Below, piece by piece: positions 5,747 through 13,931 of a DNA stretch of 29,740 nucleotides. The stretch spans positions 1-29,740 of the forward strand of contig UQPQ01000035.1 of NCBI GenBank assembly GCA_900542985.1, written 5' to 3'. Both the position numbers and the translations under genes were made by a program. The notes under the pieces were generated by a model. That model searched no databases. It saw only the letters and a list, made by a program, of their open reading frames with translations, and was not told the origin of the DNA. This DNA comes from an uncultured Bacteroides sp. (GTDB lineage: Bacteria; Bacteroidota; Bacteroidia; Bacteroidales; Bacteroidaceae). Numbering within the stretch: position 1 is the stretch's first letter; each line of letters opens with the position of its first letter.

Positions 5747-7408
5747 ATGATAAAGAAATTAGGATGGGTGTTTGCACTGGGAATGAGTCTCTGTGTGCAG
5801 GCACAGGAGGTGGAACAGATGGCTTTGCATTCTCCGTTCGATTTTCAGCTGTTGCTGAGTGCGAACTTCGGGGAACTGAGGCCGAATCATTTTCATAACG
5901 GACTGGATTTCAAAACACAAGGGGTGGTAGGAAAGCCTATACACTGTGTGGCAGACGGATATGTGTCGAGAGTGGCTGTTTCGCACGGAGGGTATGGACA
6001 AGCTATTTATATCACGCATCCCAACGGGTTTACCTCGGTGTACGGGCATGTGATTTCGTTTATGCCGAAGGTACAGAAATATGTGCGCGACTATCAGTAC
6101 AAGAACGAGACTTTTGTGTGTAATCTGGAACTGGAACCGGGAATGTTTCCGGTGAAAGCAGGAGAGATTATTGCCATGAGCGGTAACGAAGGGGCTTCGG
6201 CCGGACCGCATCTGCATTTTGAATTGCGCCATACGGAGACGCAGGAGTACATCGATCCGATGCCTTATTTCAAGGACAGACTGAAGGATACGAAGGCTCC
6301 GGTGGCGAGTCTGGTCGGTTTTTATCCGTTGCCGGGAAAAGGGGTAATCAATGGAGCCGCGAAGAAGAAACTGCTGGAAGTAGGTGCGTTGAATCAGGGG
6401 GTAACCGCCTGGGGAGCTATTTATACGGGCATCAGTGCCAAGGACTATATGGACGGAACATCGAATTTCTACGGGGTGCACTCGGTGGTGCTGTATGTAG
6501 ACGACAAGGAGGTGTTCCGGAGCACGACGGACCGGGTATTGCCGGACGAGAACCGGATGATTAATGGCTTTACGGATTACGAAGAGCTGATGAGAAGCCG
6601 GAGACTGATTATGCGTTCGTATATTGCACCGGGCAACCGCTTGAGACTGCTGCAGGCCGGGGCGAGCCGGGGAGTGGTGCACATTGATGAGGAAAGGAAT
6701 TATCAGTTCCGCTATGTGCTGACGGATAATTTCGGAAATACACGGACGTACCGTTTTACGGTGAAGGGACGGAAGCAGGAAATTCCTCCTTATGTACCGA
6801 AGGCGAACAAGATGTTGTACTGGAACAAGACGAATGTGATACAGGAGGCGGGTATGGAACTGCTGGTACCGAAAGGAATGCTGTATGACAACGCGGAACT
6901 TCAGACTGAAGTGGTAGGCGACAGTACGGGTATCTCGTTCGACTATGTGCTGGATGCGGGAAAGACTCCGCTGCACGGGTTCTGTACGCTGTCTATCGGG
7001 GTGAGACATTTGCCGGTGGCAGATACTACGAAGTATTACATTGTGCAGAAGGCCGGAAAGTGGCGTGCCTCGATGGGGGGAACGTATGAGAACGGATGGG
7101 TGAAGGCGAAGGTGCGCAGCCTGGGACGCTTTGCCATAGCTGTGGATACCATTGCGCCGAGGGTGACACCGGTGGCGCAGAATACGTGGAGAACCACACG
7201 GAACGTACGCCTGAAAGTGGGCGATGCGGAAACGGGTGTAGCCAGCTACAAGGTGTATATAGACGGAAAGTTTGTATTGTTTGGCCTGAAAAAAGGTATG
7301 CTGGTGGTGATAGACAAGGAGAAGATAAAGAAGGGAGTTCCGCATAAAGCCGAGGTGATTGTGACGGATTATTGCGGGAATGAGACGAGGAAGGTTTTTA
7401 AATTTTGA
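5747..7408 (+). CDS. M23-family (LytM) envelope metallopeptidase
   Basis: 553 aa with a signal peptide (residues 1-19, CVQAQ). The LytM domain lies near the N-terminus, about residues 30-175. Zinc ligands are H50 and D54 in HNGLDF and H157 in GPHLHFE (HLH at 155-157), and H101 lies in VYGHV. All four metal and catalytic positions are present, so it should be an active peptidoglycan endopeptidase in the periplasm, unlike the degenerate LytM activators. The remaining roughly 370 residues form an extended beta-rich region with Ig-like features (for example TDNFGNTRTYRFTVKGR and VTDYCGNETRKVF at the end), probably for substrate or envelope binding. The gene has its own -7 element at 5716-5723 and is followed by a repeat block. 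It uses strongly G-rich codons compared with the genes beyond 9400. Confidence 0.9.
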   Translation: MIKKLGWVFALGMSLCVQAQEVEQMALHSPFDFQLLLSANFGELRPNHFHNGLDFKTQGVVGKPIHCVADGYVSRVAVSHGGYGQAIYITHPNGFTSVYGHVISFMPKVQKYVRDYQYKNETFVCNLELEPGMFPVKAGEIIAMSGNEGASAGPHLHFELRHTETQEYIDPMPYFKDRLKDTKAPVASLVGFYPLPGKGVINGAAKKKLLEVGALNQGVTAWGAIYTGISAKDYMDGTSNFYGVHSVVLYVDDKEVFRSTTDRVLPDENRMINGFTDYEELMRSRRLIMRSYIAPGNRLRLLQAGASRGVVHIDEERNYQFRYVLTDNFGNTRTYRFTVKGRKQEIPPYVPKANKMLYWNKTNVIQEAGMELLVPKGMLYDNAELQTEVVGDSTGISFDYVLDAGKTPLHGFCTLSIGVRHLPVADTTKYYIVQKAGKWRASMGGTYENGWVKAKVRSLGRFAIAVDTIAPRVTPVAQNTWRTTRNVRLKVGDAETGVASYKVYIDGKFVLFGLKKGMLVVIDKEKIKKGVPHKAEVIVTDYCGNETRKVFKF

Positions 7409-7539
7409 GGGAACGAGTTGACAAGTTGACGAGTTGACAAGTTGACAAGGAAAGCCTCGTCAACTTGTTACCTGAAACCTTGTCACCTGAAATCTCGTCA
7501 CCTAACTTACAAACTAAAAAACTTACAAACTAAAAACAT
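7409..7539. repeat. Inverted degenerate repeat between M23 and C69 genes
   Basis: Repeated GAGTTGACAAGTTGAC words (about 7410-7450) are followed by complementary CCTCGTCAACTTGTTACC-type words and end in ACTTACAAACTAAAAAC words like those of arrays A and B. The two halves can pair, so the block may end M23 transcription. Confidence 0.6.
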
Positions 7540-9189
7540 ATGATGAAAAGATTTCTGACAGCTGTCGTACTTCTGACGGCTTGTATTGTAAACGGTTGGG
7601 CATGTACCAACCTGATTGTCGGCAAGAAAGCTTCTGCCGACGGCTCGGTAATAGTGTCTTATTCTGCCGACTCGTATGGAATGTTCGGCTTCCTGTGCCA
7701 TTATCCGGCTGCACAGCATCCGGCAGGTGCCATGAGAAGCATCTACGACTGGGATTCGGGTAAGTATCTGGGACAGATTAAGGAAGCGAAACAGACTTAC
7801 AACGTGATTGGAAACATGAACGAGTTTCAGGTGACTATCGGTGAGACAACTTTCGGAGGACGTCCGGAACTGGTAGATACTACCGGAGTGATGGACTACG
7901 GAAGTCTGATTTATGTGGCACTGCAACGTTCGCGTACAGCAAAAGAAGCGATCAAGGTGATGACCGACCTGGTGAAGGAATATGGATACTACAGCAGCGG
8001 TGAATCGTTCTCTATTGCCGACCCGAATGAAGTGTGGATTATGGAAATGATCGGTAAGGGTCCGGGTATGAAAGGTGCAGTATGGGTAGCAGTGCGTATC
8101 CCTGATGACTGTATTGCAGCGCATGCCAACCAGAGCCGTATCCATAAGTTCAATATGAACGACAAGGAGAACTGTCTGTACTCTCCGGATGTGATTTCAT
8201 TTGCACGTGAAAAAGGATATTTCAATGGAGCCAACAAGGACTTCAGCTTTGCTGATGCATATTGCCCGTTGGATTTCAGCGGACTGCGTGCGTGTGAAGC
8301 TCGTGTATGGAGTTACTACAACATGTTCAGTAAAGCAACCGGCCAGGCTTATCTGTCGTATGTACAGGGAGAGAGCAGCGAGCCGATGCCATTGTATGTG
8401 AAACCGGACCGTAAGATTTCGGTACGTGATATCCAGCAGGCTATGCGCGACCATTACGAAGGTACTCCATTGGATATTACCAAAGACATGGGAGCCGGTC
8501 CGTTTAATATGCCTTACCGTCTGTCGCCGCTGACTTTCAAGGTAGATGATACCGAATACTTTAACGAACGTCCTATTTCGACTCAGCAGAGTGCCTTTAC
8601 CTTTGTGGCACAGATGCGTGCTTCGATGCCGGATGCTATCGGTGGTGTGCTGTGGTTTGGTCTGGACGACGCGAACATGACTGTATTTACTCCGGTATAC
8701 TGTAATACAGACCGTGTGCCGAATGTGTATGCGGAAGGTAATGGGGACTGTGTGACCTTCTCATGGGATTCTGCTTTCTGGATTTACAACTGGGTAGCCG
8801 ATATGATTCGTCCACGTTACAGTCTGATGATTGAAGATATGCGTAATGTACAGAACGGTCTGGAAAATACATTCGAACAGGCACAGAGCGGAGTGGAAAC
8901 AGCTGCCATGAAACTGTATAACGAAGATCCGGAGAAAGCAAAAGAATTCCTGACCAACTATACTCATATGACTGCACAGAGTGCTGTAGACAGTTGGAAG
9001 AAATTGGGTGAATTCCTGATTGTACGCTACAACGACGGAGCAATGAAGAAGATGAAAGACGGTAAGCTGATGCGTCCGGAAACAGGTAATACAGCTCCGC
9101 TGGTACGTCCGGGATATCCGGAAGAATTCTTGCGCGAACTGGTAAAAGCTACCGGAGACCGCTACAAGGTGAAAGAACTGAAGAAATAA
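7540..9189 (+). CDS. C69-family dipeptidase (PepD-like), exported
   Basis: 549 aa. The N-terminus is a signal peptide followed directly by CTNLIVGKKASADGS, the C69 hallmark. C22 would be the N-terminal nucleophile of this Ntn-hydrolase family, exposed when the leader is removed. Further family blocks are GNMNEFQVTIGETTFGGRPEL, GESFSIADPNEVWIMEMIGKG and the conserved PYRLSPL region around residue 325. The family hydrolyses dipeptides, probably for nutrient uptake in the periplasm. Two adjacent ATG codons exist (7540 and 7543) and the choice does not affect the product. Codon use (CGT, GAA, AAC, CCG rich) suggests high expression. A strong terminator follows at 9251-9310. It is probably monocistronic. 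Confidence 0.92.
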   Translation: MMKRFLTAVVLLTACIVNGWACTNLIVGKKASADGSVIVSYSADSYGMFGFLCHYPAAQHPAGAMRSIYDWDSGKYLGQIKEAKQTYNVIGNMNEFQVTIGETTFGGRPELVDTTGVMDYGSLIYVALQRSRTAKEAIKVMTDLVKEYGYYSSGESFSIADPNEVWIMEMIGKGPGMKGAVWVAVRIPDDCIAAHANQSRIHKFNMNDKENCLYSPDVISFAREKGYFNGANKDFSFADAYCPLDFSGLRACEARVWSYYNMFSKATGQAYLSYVQGESSEPMPLYVKPDRKISVRDIQQAMRDHYEGTPLDITKDMGAGPFNMPYRLSPLTFKVDDTEYFNERPISTQQSAFTFVAQMRASMPDAIGGVLWFGLDDANMTVFTPVYCNTDRVPNVYAEGNGDCVTFSWDSAFWIYNWVADMIRPRYSLMIEDMRNVQNGLENTFEQAQSGVETAAMKLYNEDPEKAKEFLTNYTHMTAQSAVDSWKKLGEFLIVRYNDGAMKKMKDGKLMRPETGNTAPLVRPGYPEEFLRELVKATGDRYKVKELKK

Positions 9190-9250
9190 TAAAAGAACTG
9201 ATAAGACTTTGGAAAGTAACAGAGTCTTTGTGTGATTCTTGAAAGAAAAA

Positions 9251-9310
9251 GGAGGTAAGAACCTAACCTGCCACAAGTAGCAGGATGTAGGTTTTTACCT
9301 CTTCTTTTTT
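9251..9310 (+). terminator. Terminator of the C69 dipeptidase gene
   Basis: A long stem: GGAGGTAAGAACCTAACCTGC pairs with its near-complement ending TTTTTACCTC around a CACAAGTA loop, with a 2-nt bulge. A CTTCTTTTTT tract follows. Confidence 0.85.
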
Positions 9311-9375
9311 GGTATACCAAAAATAGGGTGAATAAATACATTATTTATGGGGATATACAATTTTTAACAATCACG

Positions 9376-9383
9376 TATATTTG
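9376..9383 (+). promoter_or_regulatory. -7 element of the WG-repeat protein gene
   Basis: TATATTTG matches TAnnTTTG. A transcript starting about 7 nt downstream would exclude an in-frame ATG at 9381, which decides for the start at 9408. Confidence 0.55.
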
Positions 9384-9407
9384 CAATACATCATAAATGA
9401 GACAGTT

Positions 9408-10778
9408 ATGAAGAAAATTTATGCACTTGCTTTAGGACTTTTGCTGGCTGGGGTTCCCCAGACCGGTTCGGCACAGTTCTTTAAAAAACTTGGGGAAGTA
9501 TTGAATGAAGTAGATAAAGCCTTGGGAGAGGATACTTCAAAGAAAGAAAATGCTTCTGAAACTGCAGCTGCTGGAGCAAAGACCAGTACAAATACGGCTT
9601 CGAACGGGCAGATTCATCAAGGTAACTATCATAAGAATAACCTGAAATCGGTATCGCCGCGCAGAACATCGGCTACCAAGCTGGTTTCGTATGATGGAGA
9701 TACTCCTAGGGTAGGTGCCTTCTCCGACGGGTTGGCTTATGTCCATATTGGTGGAACGAAAGGCGGATATTTTATGGATGCGCAGGGAAATAAAGTATTC
9801 GATTACCATAATGGGAATTTAGTTGGTCTGCCTGCCTTCTCATCCGGACGTTTTATTTATTGTGCAAAGATGAATGAGATTACTTTGGTGGATACCAAAG
9901 GACAGGTTGTGAAAAAAATTCCGAGAGTCTTGTCGTATACACAGTTTGTGGATGGAGTGGCTACTTTGAAAGTTGATGTTCCGGCCAAACCTTTCTCAAA
10001 AACCTATGTGATGCATATCAATACCAACGGAGATTTTATATTCAAGAACCTGAATTGTGAGGCAGGACTGGAAAATCTGAAATCCGCATCACCGTTGCGT
10101 GAAAACCGTGCAGCCGTGTACAATTATCCGGCAAAACGTTGGGCATATCGTGATGCTAACGGTAAGGTTGTAATTGCTCCTAAGTTTACAGAGGCCAAGG
10201 ATTTCAGTGACGGACTGGCACTGGTAGCTGTAAAGGATGATAACGGTACGCAGAAATGGGGATACATTGATACTACCGGAGTTTTTGTGATTGCTCCGAA
10301 GTATACCAAGCTTCCGGGATCGTTCTCCGACGGACTGGCACCGGTGGTAAACAAAGAACGTAAATGTTTCTTTATCGATAAGACCGGAAATATCGTATCG
10401 AAAGCGTACGATCTGGTGACAGAGTTCCATAACGGATATGCGATAGTGGAAGAATATGGAAAGCCTACACAGGTAATCAATACGAAGTTTGAGACAGTGG
10501 CATATATTCCATACATGCGTAATTTCAGTTATCCGTTCCCTTGTGACGGTACGGAAGCCACAAGCGATTTTATCTGGAAAGGTGAGGACGTGTATTTTGG
10601 AGAGGCGCTGGTTACCCCATTGGGAGATATGGTACTGTATCCGGTAGATGTGCCGTTTGAGGAGGGATATGCTCCATGTAACATGAGAACTTTCCAAAGT
10701 ACCGATGATAAGGAACATACAGGCTTGATTAACCGCCAGGGTGAGTTTGTGGTAGAATTTGTACCGAATGAATTTTAA
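9408..10778 (+). CDS. Secreted WG-repeat protein
   Basis: 456 aa from the ATG at 9408, chosen because it begins a typical signal peptide (MKKIYALALGLLLAG ... GSAQ) and the upstream in-frame ATG lies within the -7 element. After the signal comes an amphipathic helix FFKKLGEVLNEVDKALG, a low-complexity Ala/Thr/Asn/Lys linker, then a series of WG-type repeats over the rest, such as GGYFMDAQGNKVF, RWAYRDANGKVVIAPKFTEA, KWGYIDTTGVFVIAPKY and CFFIDKTGNIV. WG repeats usually form beta-structures for binding; no enzyme motif is seen. The amphipathic motif resembles the start of the mature glycine-zipper protein at 22882. A lipoprotein gene follows after 41 bp and is probably co-transcribed. Confidence 0.85.
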   Translation: MKKIYALALGLLLAGVPQTGSAQFFKKLGEVLNEVDKALGEDTSKKENASETAAAGAKTSTNTASNGQIHQGNYHKNNLKSVSPRRTSATKLVSYDGDTPRVGAFSDGLAYVHIGGTKGGYFMDAQGNKVFDYHNGNLVGLPAFSSGRFIYCAKMNEITLVDTKGQVVKKIPRVLSYTQFVDGVATLKVDVPAKPFSKTYVMHINTNGDFIFKNLNCEAGLENLKSASPLRENRAAVYNYPAKRWAYRDANGKVVIAPKFTEAKDFSDGLALVAVKDDNGTQKWGYIDTTGVFVIAPKYTKLPGSFSDGLAPVVNKERKCFFIDKTGNIVSKAYDLVTEFHNGYAIVEEYGKPTQVINTKFETVAYIPYMRNFSYPFPCDGTEATSDFIWKGEDVYFGEALVTPLGDMVLYPVDVPFEEGYAPCNMRTFQSTDDKEHTGLINRQGEFVVEFVPNEF

Positions 10779-10819
10779 AAGACGTATTTTCCAAGTATAT
10801 TAAAAAAAGTAAGAAAGCT

Positions 10820-11248
10820 ATGAAAAAATTAGGAATGATATTAACTTTGGTAGGTGGCTTGTGGCTGATGGCTGCATGTTCATCGGACAATACTCCTACA
10901 GGTGTAGTGGAAAAAGCATTGAAAGGTTTGATATCCGGAGATGTAAGAGCCTATACTTCCAAAATGATTTTTGAAGAAGATGCTGAGCCGGAAAAGGAGA
11001 AAGAAGCTCAGGAAGACTTTGCAAAAATGATGGAAAGAGAACTGGCCAAACAGGAAGAAAAGGAGAAAGTAACCGATTTTGAAATCATAAAAGAAGAATT
11101 GAGCAAAACCGGTACTTATGCCAGAGTGACTTATAAAGATGTGCTTGCCGATGGAAAAGAAGCAGAACACAGTATTTACCTGATAAAGGATAAAGAAGGA
11201 GCATGGAGAATTCTTCTTTTCGGATCGGATAAGATGTTGGACGAATGA
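10820..11248 (+). CDS. Lipoprotein, DUF4878/NTF2-like
   Basis: 142 aa. A signal sequence ends in a lipobox (LMAAC, C20), so the mature protein is lipid-anchored, facing the periplasm. The mature part begins TPTGVVEKALKGLISGDVRAY, a pattern seen in DUF4878 lipoproteins with an NTF2-like cone fold. It has a very charged Glu/Lys helix in the middle (residues about 52-85) and ends in strands SIYLIKDKEGAWRILLF. The role is unknown; it may bind a small ligand or partner. It lies 41 bp after the WG-repeat gene with no promoter between them, and a terminator follows at 11332-11372. Confidence 0.8.
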   Translation: MKKLGMILTLVGGLWLMAACSSDNTPTGVVEKALKGLISGDVRAYTSKMIFEEDAEPEKEKEAQEDFAKMMERELAKQEEKEKVTDFEIIKEELSKTGTYARVTYKDVLADGKEAEHSIYLIKDKEGAWRILLFGSDKMLDE

Positions 11249-11331
11249 GTACAATTTGATGTTTCATAAATATAGATTCCTTCTTGTTGGGAAATAAGAG
11301 GTATTCATCTGTTTTTTTATTTTTTGCATGT

Positions 11332-11372
11332 ATCCGCGCTTGGGAAGTTTATTTCTGAAGCGCGGATTTTTT
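11332..11372 (+). terminator. Terminator of the WG-repeat/lipoprotein unit
   Basis: ATCCGCGCTT (11332-11341) and AAGCGCGGAT (11358-11367) form a perfect 10-bp stem followed by six T. Confidence 0.9.
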
Positions 11373-11675
11373 ATGCTTGTTTGCCTGATGGAAAAGCAAT
11401 AAAGCTATCTTTTTTATCTGTGTTGTTGCTTCTTGTGAAAAAATGAGACGAATATAAGACTTTTACTGGTACTTTGTTATAAATCGTAAGTCTGGCTTTT
11501 TGTGCATACTTGAAAATATGTTTAATAACTTGTTTTCTGGTGTGTTTATGAAGTGATAAATATACATTTCTCTCTTTTATGTAATAATTTGAAGCCTTGT
11601 TTTTCTTTTAATTAGTAATAAAAACACCCTATTAATAATCATGTCGTTTATATAAAAGATTTATTTGCTGGTTTA

Positions 11676-11707
11676 TTTGTGGAATTCGGGGATAAATTCT
11701 AATTTTG
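11676..11707 (+). promoter_or_regulatory. Promoter of the second lysO pair
   Basis: TTTG (11676-11679) and TAATTTTG (11700-11707) are spaced exactly 20 bp, a perfect Bacteroidetes match. The predicted start near 11714 gives a leader of about 150 nt. Confidence 0.75.
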
Positions 11708-11752
11708 CGGCCGTTTTCAGAATAGGTAATAGTTATAATTTGAAAGTGAAGT

Positions 11753-11803
11753 ATGAAAATTATTTGGTCTATCCGCTCATTTAATTTTACTAATGTGCCA
11801 TAG
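11753..11803 (+). CDS. Possible 16-aa leader peptide before lysO copy 2
   Basis: ATG to TAG encodes MKIIWSIRSFNFTNVP. It lies inside the predicted lysO leader. Its stop codon overlaps the start of a segment with alternative inverted arms: GACACT at 11805-11810 can pair with AGTGTC at 11835-11840, and a T-run follows at about 11852. The arrangement resembles a translated leader with attenuation. The peptide is not lysine-rich (one Lys), so a classical lysine attenuator is not supported. It may be chance. Confidence 0.2.
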   Translation: MKIIWSIRSFNFTNVP

Positions 11804-11862
11804 GGACACTTTTAATATGTGTTTATAGGTATTTAGTGTCAATTTAAAACTGTTTTTTTCTT

Positions 11863-12147
11863 ATGTTTACTTTCATTTCAATTATGGCATTTGGAGTATT
11901 GCTTGGATATCCGTTACGCCATCAGAATAAAATTCATAAATTAGATTCTTTGATTCACGGAGTAGTATGTTTGCTGCTTTTTCTGCTTGGGCTGTCTATT
12001 GGCTTAAATAAAATGATCGTAGAAAACTTCAGCTATTTCTGTGGTCAGGCGGCAGTGATTGCCTCTTTAAGTGTTTTGGGAAGCATGCTGGCTTCTCTGG
12101 CTGTGTATCATCTTTTTTTCAGGAAAGGAGCTCATCATGAAAAGTAG
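11863..12147 (+). CDS. lysO: LysO-type exporter, N-terminal half (copy 2)
   Basis: 94 aa with about three membrane segments. It aligns by eye with the copy-1 half at 5043-5321: MAFGVLLGYPLRHQ, LLLFLLGLSIGLNKMIVENF and a terminal segment ending RKGAHHEK. GLSIGLN replaces GLSIGSN of copy 1. It overlaps the next gene by 11 bp, so the two halves are translationally coupled. A consensus promoter lies at 11676-11707 and the long leader may carry regulation. The presence of a second intact split pair suggests a paralogue with a different substrate, affinity or control. Confidence 0.85.
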   Translation: MFTFISIMAFGVLLGYPLRHQNKIHKLDSLIHGVVCLLLFLLGLSIGLNKMIVENFSYFCGQAAVIASLSVLGSMLASLAVYHLFFRKGAHHEK

Positions 12148-12757
12148 TCTGATTACATTGGCTTTTTTTCTGTCAGGATGCCTGTTGGGCGTATGCTACA
12201 TGGTCGATTTTGATGTACACTCGGCTTCAGTTTATGTACTTTATGTACTGATGCTTTTATTGGGCATAAACTTGGGTAGCAATGCAAATCTGAAAAACTA
12301 TATCCGGTCTTTAAATTTAAAGACATTGTTGGTTCCGCTGGCTACAGTAGGAGGAACTCTGCTGTTTTCTGCCATCGGAGGTTTTATCTTGAGCCGTTGG
12401 ACTTCGTTCGAGTGTATGGCAGTGGGAAGTGGTTTTGCTTATTACTCCCTGTCGTCTATTCTGATTACGGAAATAAAGTCGGCTTCCATAGGGGTACAGT
12501 TGGCTACCGAATTGGGAACCATTGCCTTATTGGCCAATATCTTCCGTGAGATGACTGCTCTTATCGGTGCTCCACTGTTTCGCAAATATTTTGGTGAGCT
12601 GGCACCTATTTCAGCAGCCGGTATCGGTTCGTCTGATGTTTCTCTCGCTGCTATAGCTCGTTGCTCGGGACAAGACGCAATACCGGTGGCTATTGTGCAT
12701 GGTATTCTGATTAATATCAGTATGCCGTTCTTTGTGTCGATGTTCTGCCGGATGTAA
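12137..12757 (+). CDS. lysO: LysO-type exporter, C-terminal half (copy 2)
   Basis: 206 aa from the ATG at 12137, chosen because it aligns with the start of copy 1 (MKSSLITLAFFLSGCLLG against MKGSLLVLVFFLIGCLLG) and gives an 11-bp overlap with the N-terminal half; an ATG 66 bp earlier only adds out-of-family residues. About six membrane segments. CMAVGSGFAYYSLSSILIT and LATELGTIALLANIFREM are kept nearly unchanged from copy 1. The block that reads NSMDVVLPMI in copy 1 reads GSSDVSLAAI here, losing the Met-Asp and Leu-Pro pairs, which may alter transport. A perfect terminator follows. Confidence 0.87.
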   Translation: MKSSLITLAFFLSGCLLGVCYMVDFDVHSASVYVLYVLMLLLGINLGSNANLKNYIRSLNLKTLLVPLATVGGTLLFSAIGGFILSRWTSFECMAVGSGFAYYSLSSILITEIKSASIGVQLATELGTIALLANIFREMTALIGAPLFRKYFGELAPISAAGIGSSDVSLAAIARCSGQDAIPVAIVHGILINISMPFFVSMFCRM

Positions 12758-12780
12758 AACTGGTAGTTGCTTATAATGAA

Positions 12781-12824
12781 AATGTGAGCCTGTATGTGTT
12801 TACGTGCAGGCTCACATTTTTTTT
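12781..12824 (+). terminator. Terminator of the second lysO pair
   Basis: AATGTGAGCCTG (12781-12792) and CAGGCTCACATT (12807-12818) are a perfect 12-bp stem with a 14-nt loop, followed by an eight-T tract. Confidence 0.92.
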
Positions 12825-13126
12825 GTTGTCCGGGGGTGTGATGAAAGGATTAAACACGATATAAGAAATATAGGAGCGGTAAATAGTAGTTATAGCCAAG
12901 AAGAATCTTCTGTTTCTTTGTTTGACTCTGAATATTTATTTAGTTATTGGCTCTTGGAGGATAGAACTGTACCTTGTAGAGCTAATATGGTTGAAAATGA
13001 GATATATAATGCTGTCCTATGTGCCGTCATGATACGTAGACCTATACTTTATTCCCTTAAATGGTTTTTTTTAATTCATTATTTATAGGGATAAATGCAA
13101 TAAAGGTATTGGGTATTTTTGAAAGT

Positions 13127-13163
13127 AGAAACAAGGTTGAGTTTTTTTTACAATCTTGTTTCT
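13127..13163. repeat. Hairpin AGAAACAAG/CTTGTTTCT upstream of the 13200 gene
   Basis: A perfect 9-bp inverted repeat (13127-13135 with 13155-13163) around a 19-nt T-rich loop. A closely related pair (AAACAAGG/CCTTGTTT) lies just after the same gene at 13805-13838. Confidence 0.6.
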
Positions 13164-13199
13164 GAATTATCATACTTTTTTCAGTGTATCTATCTAACT

Positions 13200-13787
13200 A
13201 TGATGAATCATATGAAAGCACATATATTACATAATACGGCTAAACAATTATTATTGGATTTATTGAAAAATGATACCCTGTTGAAAGATCAGGATGTCAT
13301 GGTCAGGATAGAGGAAATAGTAAACTCATGTAAAGAAAAAGAAAATATACATCCTTTGAAGTTTAGTCCGGTAGTGATAGACGACGATTGTAATATTGTA
13401 TTTCCTGTATTCAGTGATACTCCGTTGAAAATGCAATACTTATGGAAGACAATTTATATTTTTCTTCTTTTAAAAAAAGATGGGGTGAATTTTAGTAAGC
13501 TCTCTTTTTATAGGGATGATTTGTATCAGATCTATCAGTTGGTGTCTAAAGAAAAGAATATGGATGCCCGGAAAATAAATAAAACATTAGAAAGGTTATC
13601 CTCCAAAGGCTCTAATGTCCCCCATGAAATTTGTTCCCGTATTCGCAGCATCTTGAAGAAAGTGGTGCCGGAAGATGTTTTTCCAAACTATGATATTGTA
13701 GTAAAGCGTGGGGGAGTACATATTGTGTTGCTTGATCGGGCTTTACTGATTGTTAATAATGAGAAACTGTCTGTGTTTCGGGATTGA
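13200..13787 (+). CDS. Protein of unknown function (196 aa)
   Basis: Unrecognised. An in-frame TTG at 13119 would add 27 residues, but the first ATG (13200, followed by another at 13203) is the better start since the 9-bp hairpin occupies the upstream part. The protein has no signal peptide or clear membrane span. Visible parts are a helical N-terminus (HILHNTAKQLLLDLLKND), a middle segment LWKTIYIFLLLKKDGVNFSKLS, a helical block KINKTLERLSSKGS ... CSRIRSILKKVV, and a C-terminal strand-rich end VVKRGGVHIVLLDRALLIVN. I have the impression that KDGV-x-L and CSRIR blocks recur in Bacteroidetes proteins, possibly DNA- or nucleotide-related, but cannot name the family. It precedes the tubulin-like operon by 144 bp, and a hairpin between them suggests separate transcription. 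Confidence 0.65.
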   Translation: MMNHMKAHILHNTAKQLLLDLLKNDTLLKDQDVMVRIEEIVNSCKEKENIHPLKFSPVVIDDDCNIVFPVFSDTPLKMQYLWKTIYIFLLLKKDGVNFSKLSFYRDDLYQIYQLVSKEKNMDARKINKTLERLSSKGSNVPHEICSRIRSILKKVVPEDVFPNYDIVVKRGGVHIVLLDRALLIVNNEKLSVFRD

Positions 13788-13804
13788 TAGTGAGGAAGTT
13801 GTTG

Positions 13805-13842
13805 AAACAAGGTTTGTGAATTTAATTTATCCTTGTTTTCAA
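13805..13842 (+). terminator. Possible weak terminator after the 13200 gene
   Basis: AAACAAGG (13805-13812) pairs with CCTTGTTT (13831-13838), and TTC follows. The stem is 8 bp with an 18-nt loop. It is related in sequence to the hairpin at 13127-13163. Confidence 0.4.
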
Positions 13843-13878
13843 AATGATGATATCGTATTTTCCTTTCCTTTGTGAAAG

Positions 13879-13886
13879 TAATTTTG
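13879..13886 (+). promoter_or_regulatory. -7 element of the tubulin-like operon
   Basis: TAATTTTG fits TAnnTTTG exactly and sits 45 bp before the first operon gene (ATG at 13932). No good TTTG is found 19-21 bp upstream, so the promoter may need an activator or be weak. Confidence 0.5.
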
Positions 13887-13931
13887 ATTATGAAATATTT
13901 TTTAAGTAAAAATTAAATAAGGAAAAAGAAT

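Larger units (their letters stand above)
11249..11862. other. 614-bp AT-rich intergenic region
   Basis: No long gene is seen. It holds the terminator of the lipoprotein gene (11332-11372), an AT-rich stretch without clear features (11380-11670), a consensus promoter (11676-11707), and a leader of about 150 nt with a 16-codon ORF and short inverted arms before the second lysO pair. Confidence 0.65.
12758..13199. other. Intergenic region with terminator and hairpin, no gene
   Basis: It contains the lysO terminator (12781-12824), then about 300 bp in which I see no credible gene (a 94-codon frame starts inside the terminator and has no family features), then the 9-bp hairpin at 13127-13163 before the 13200 gene. 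Confidence 0.55.

Noticed and set aside
5759..7345. A 528-codon minus-strand frame opposite the M23 peptidase gene
   Set aside because: It is the antisense shadow of a gene with strong signal peptide and catalytic motifs; its composition (His/Arg/Ser-rich) is typical of a shadow frame.
12071..12136. Earlier ATG for the C-terminal half of lysO copy 2
   Set aside because: The added 22 residues are encoded inside the N-terminal half and do not align with copy 1; the ATG at 12137 does.
12804..13088. A 94-codon plus-strand frame between lysO copy 2 and the 13200 gene
   Set aside because: It begins inside the 12-bp terminator stem, has no recognisable family feature and reads like translated spacer.
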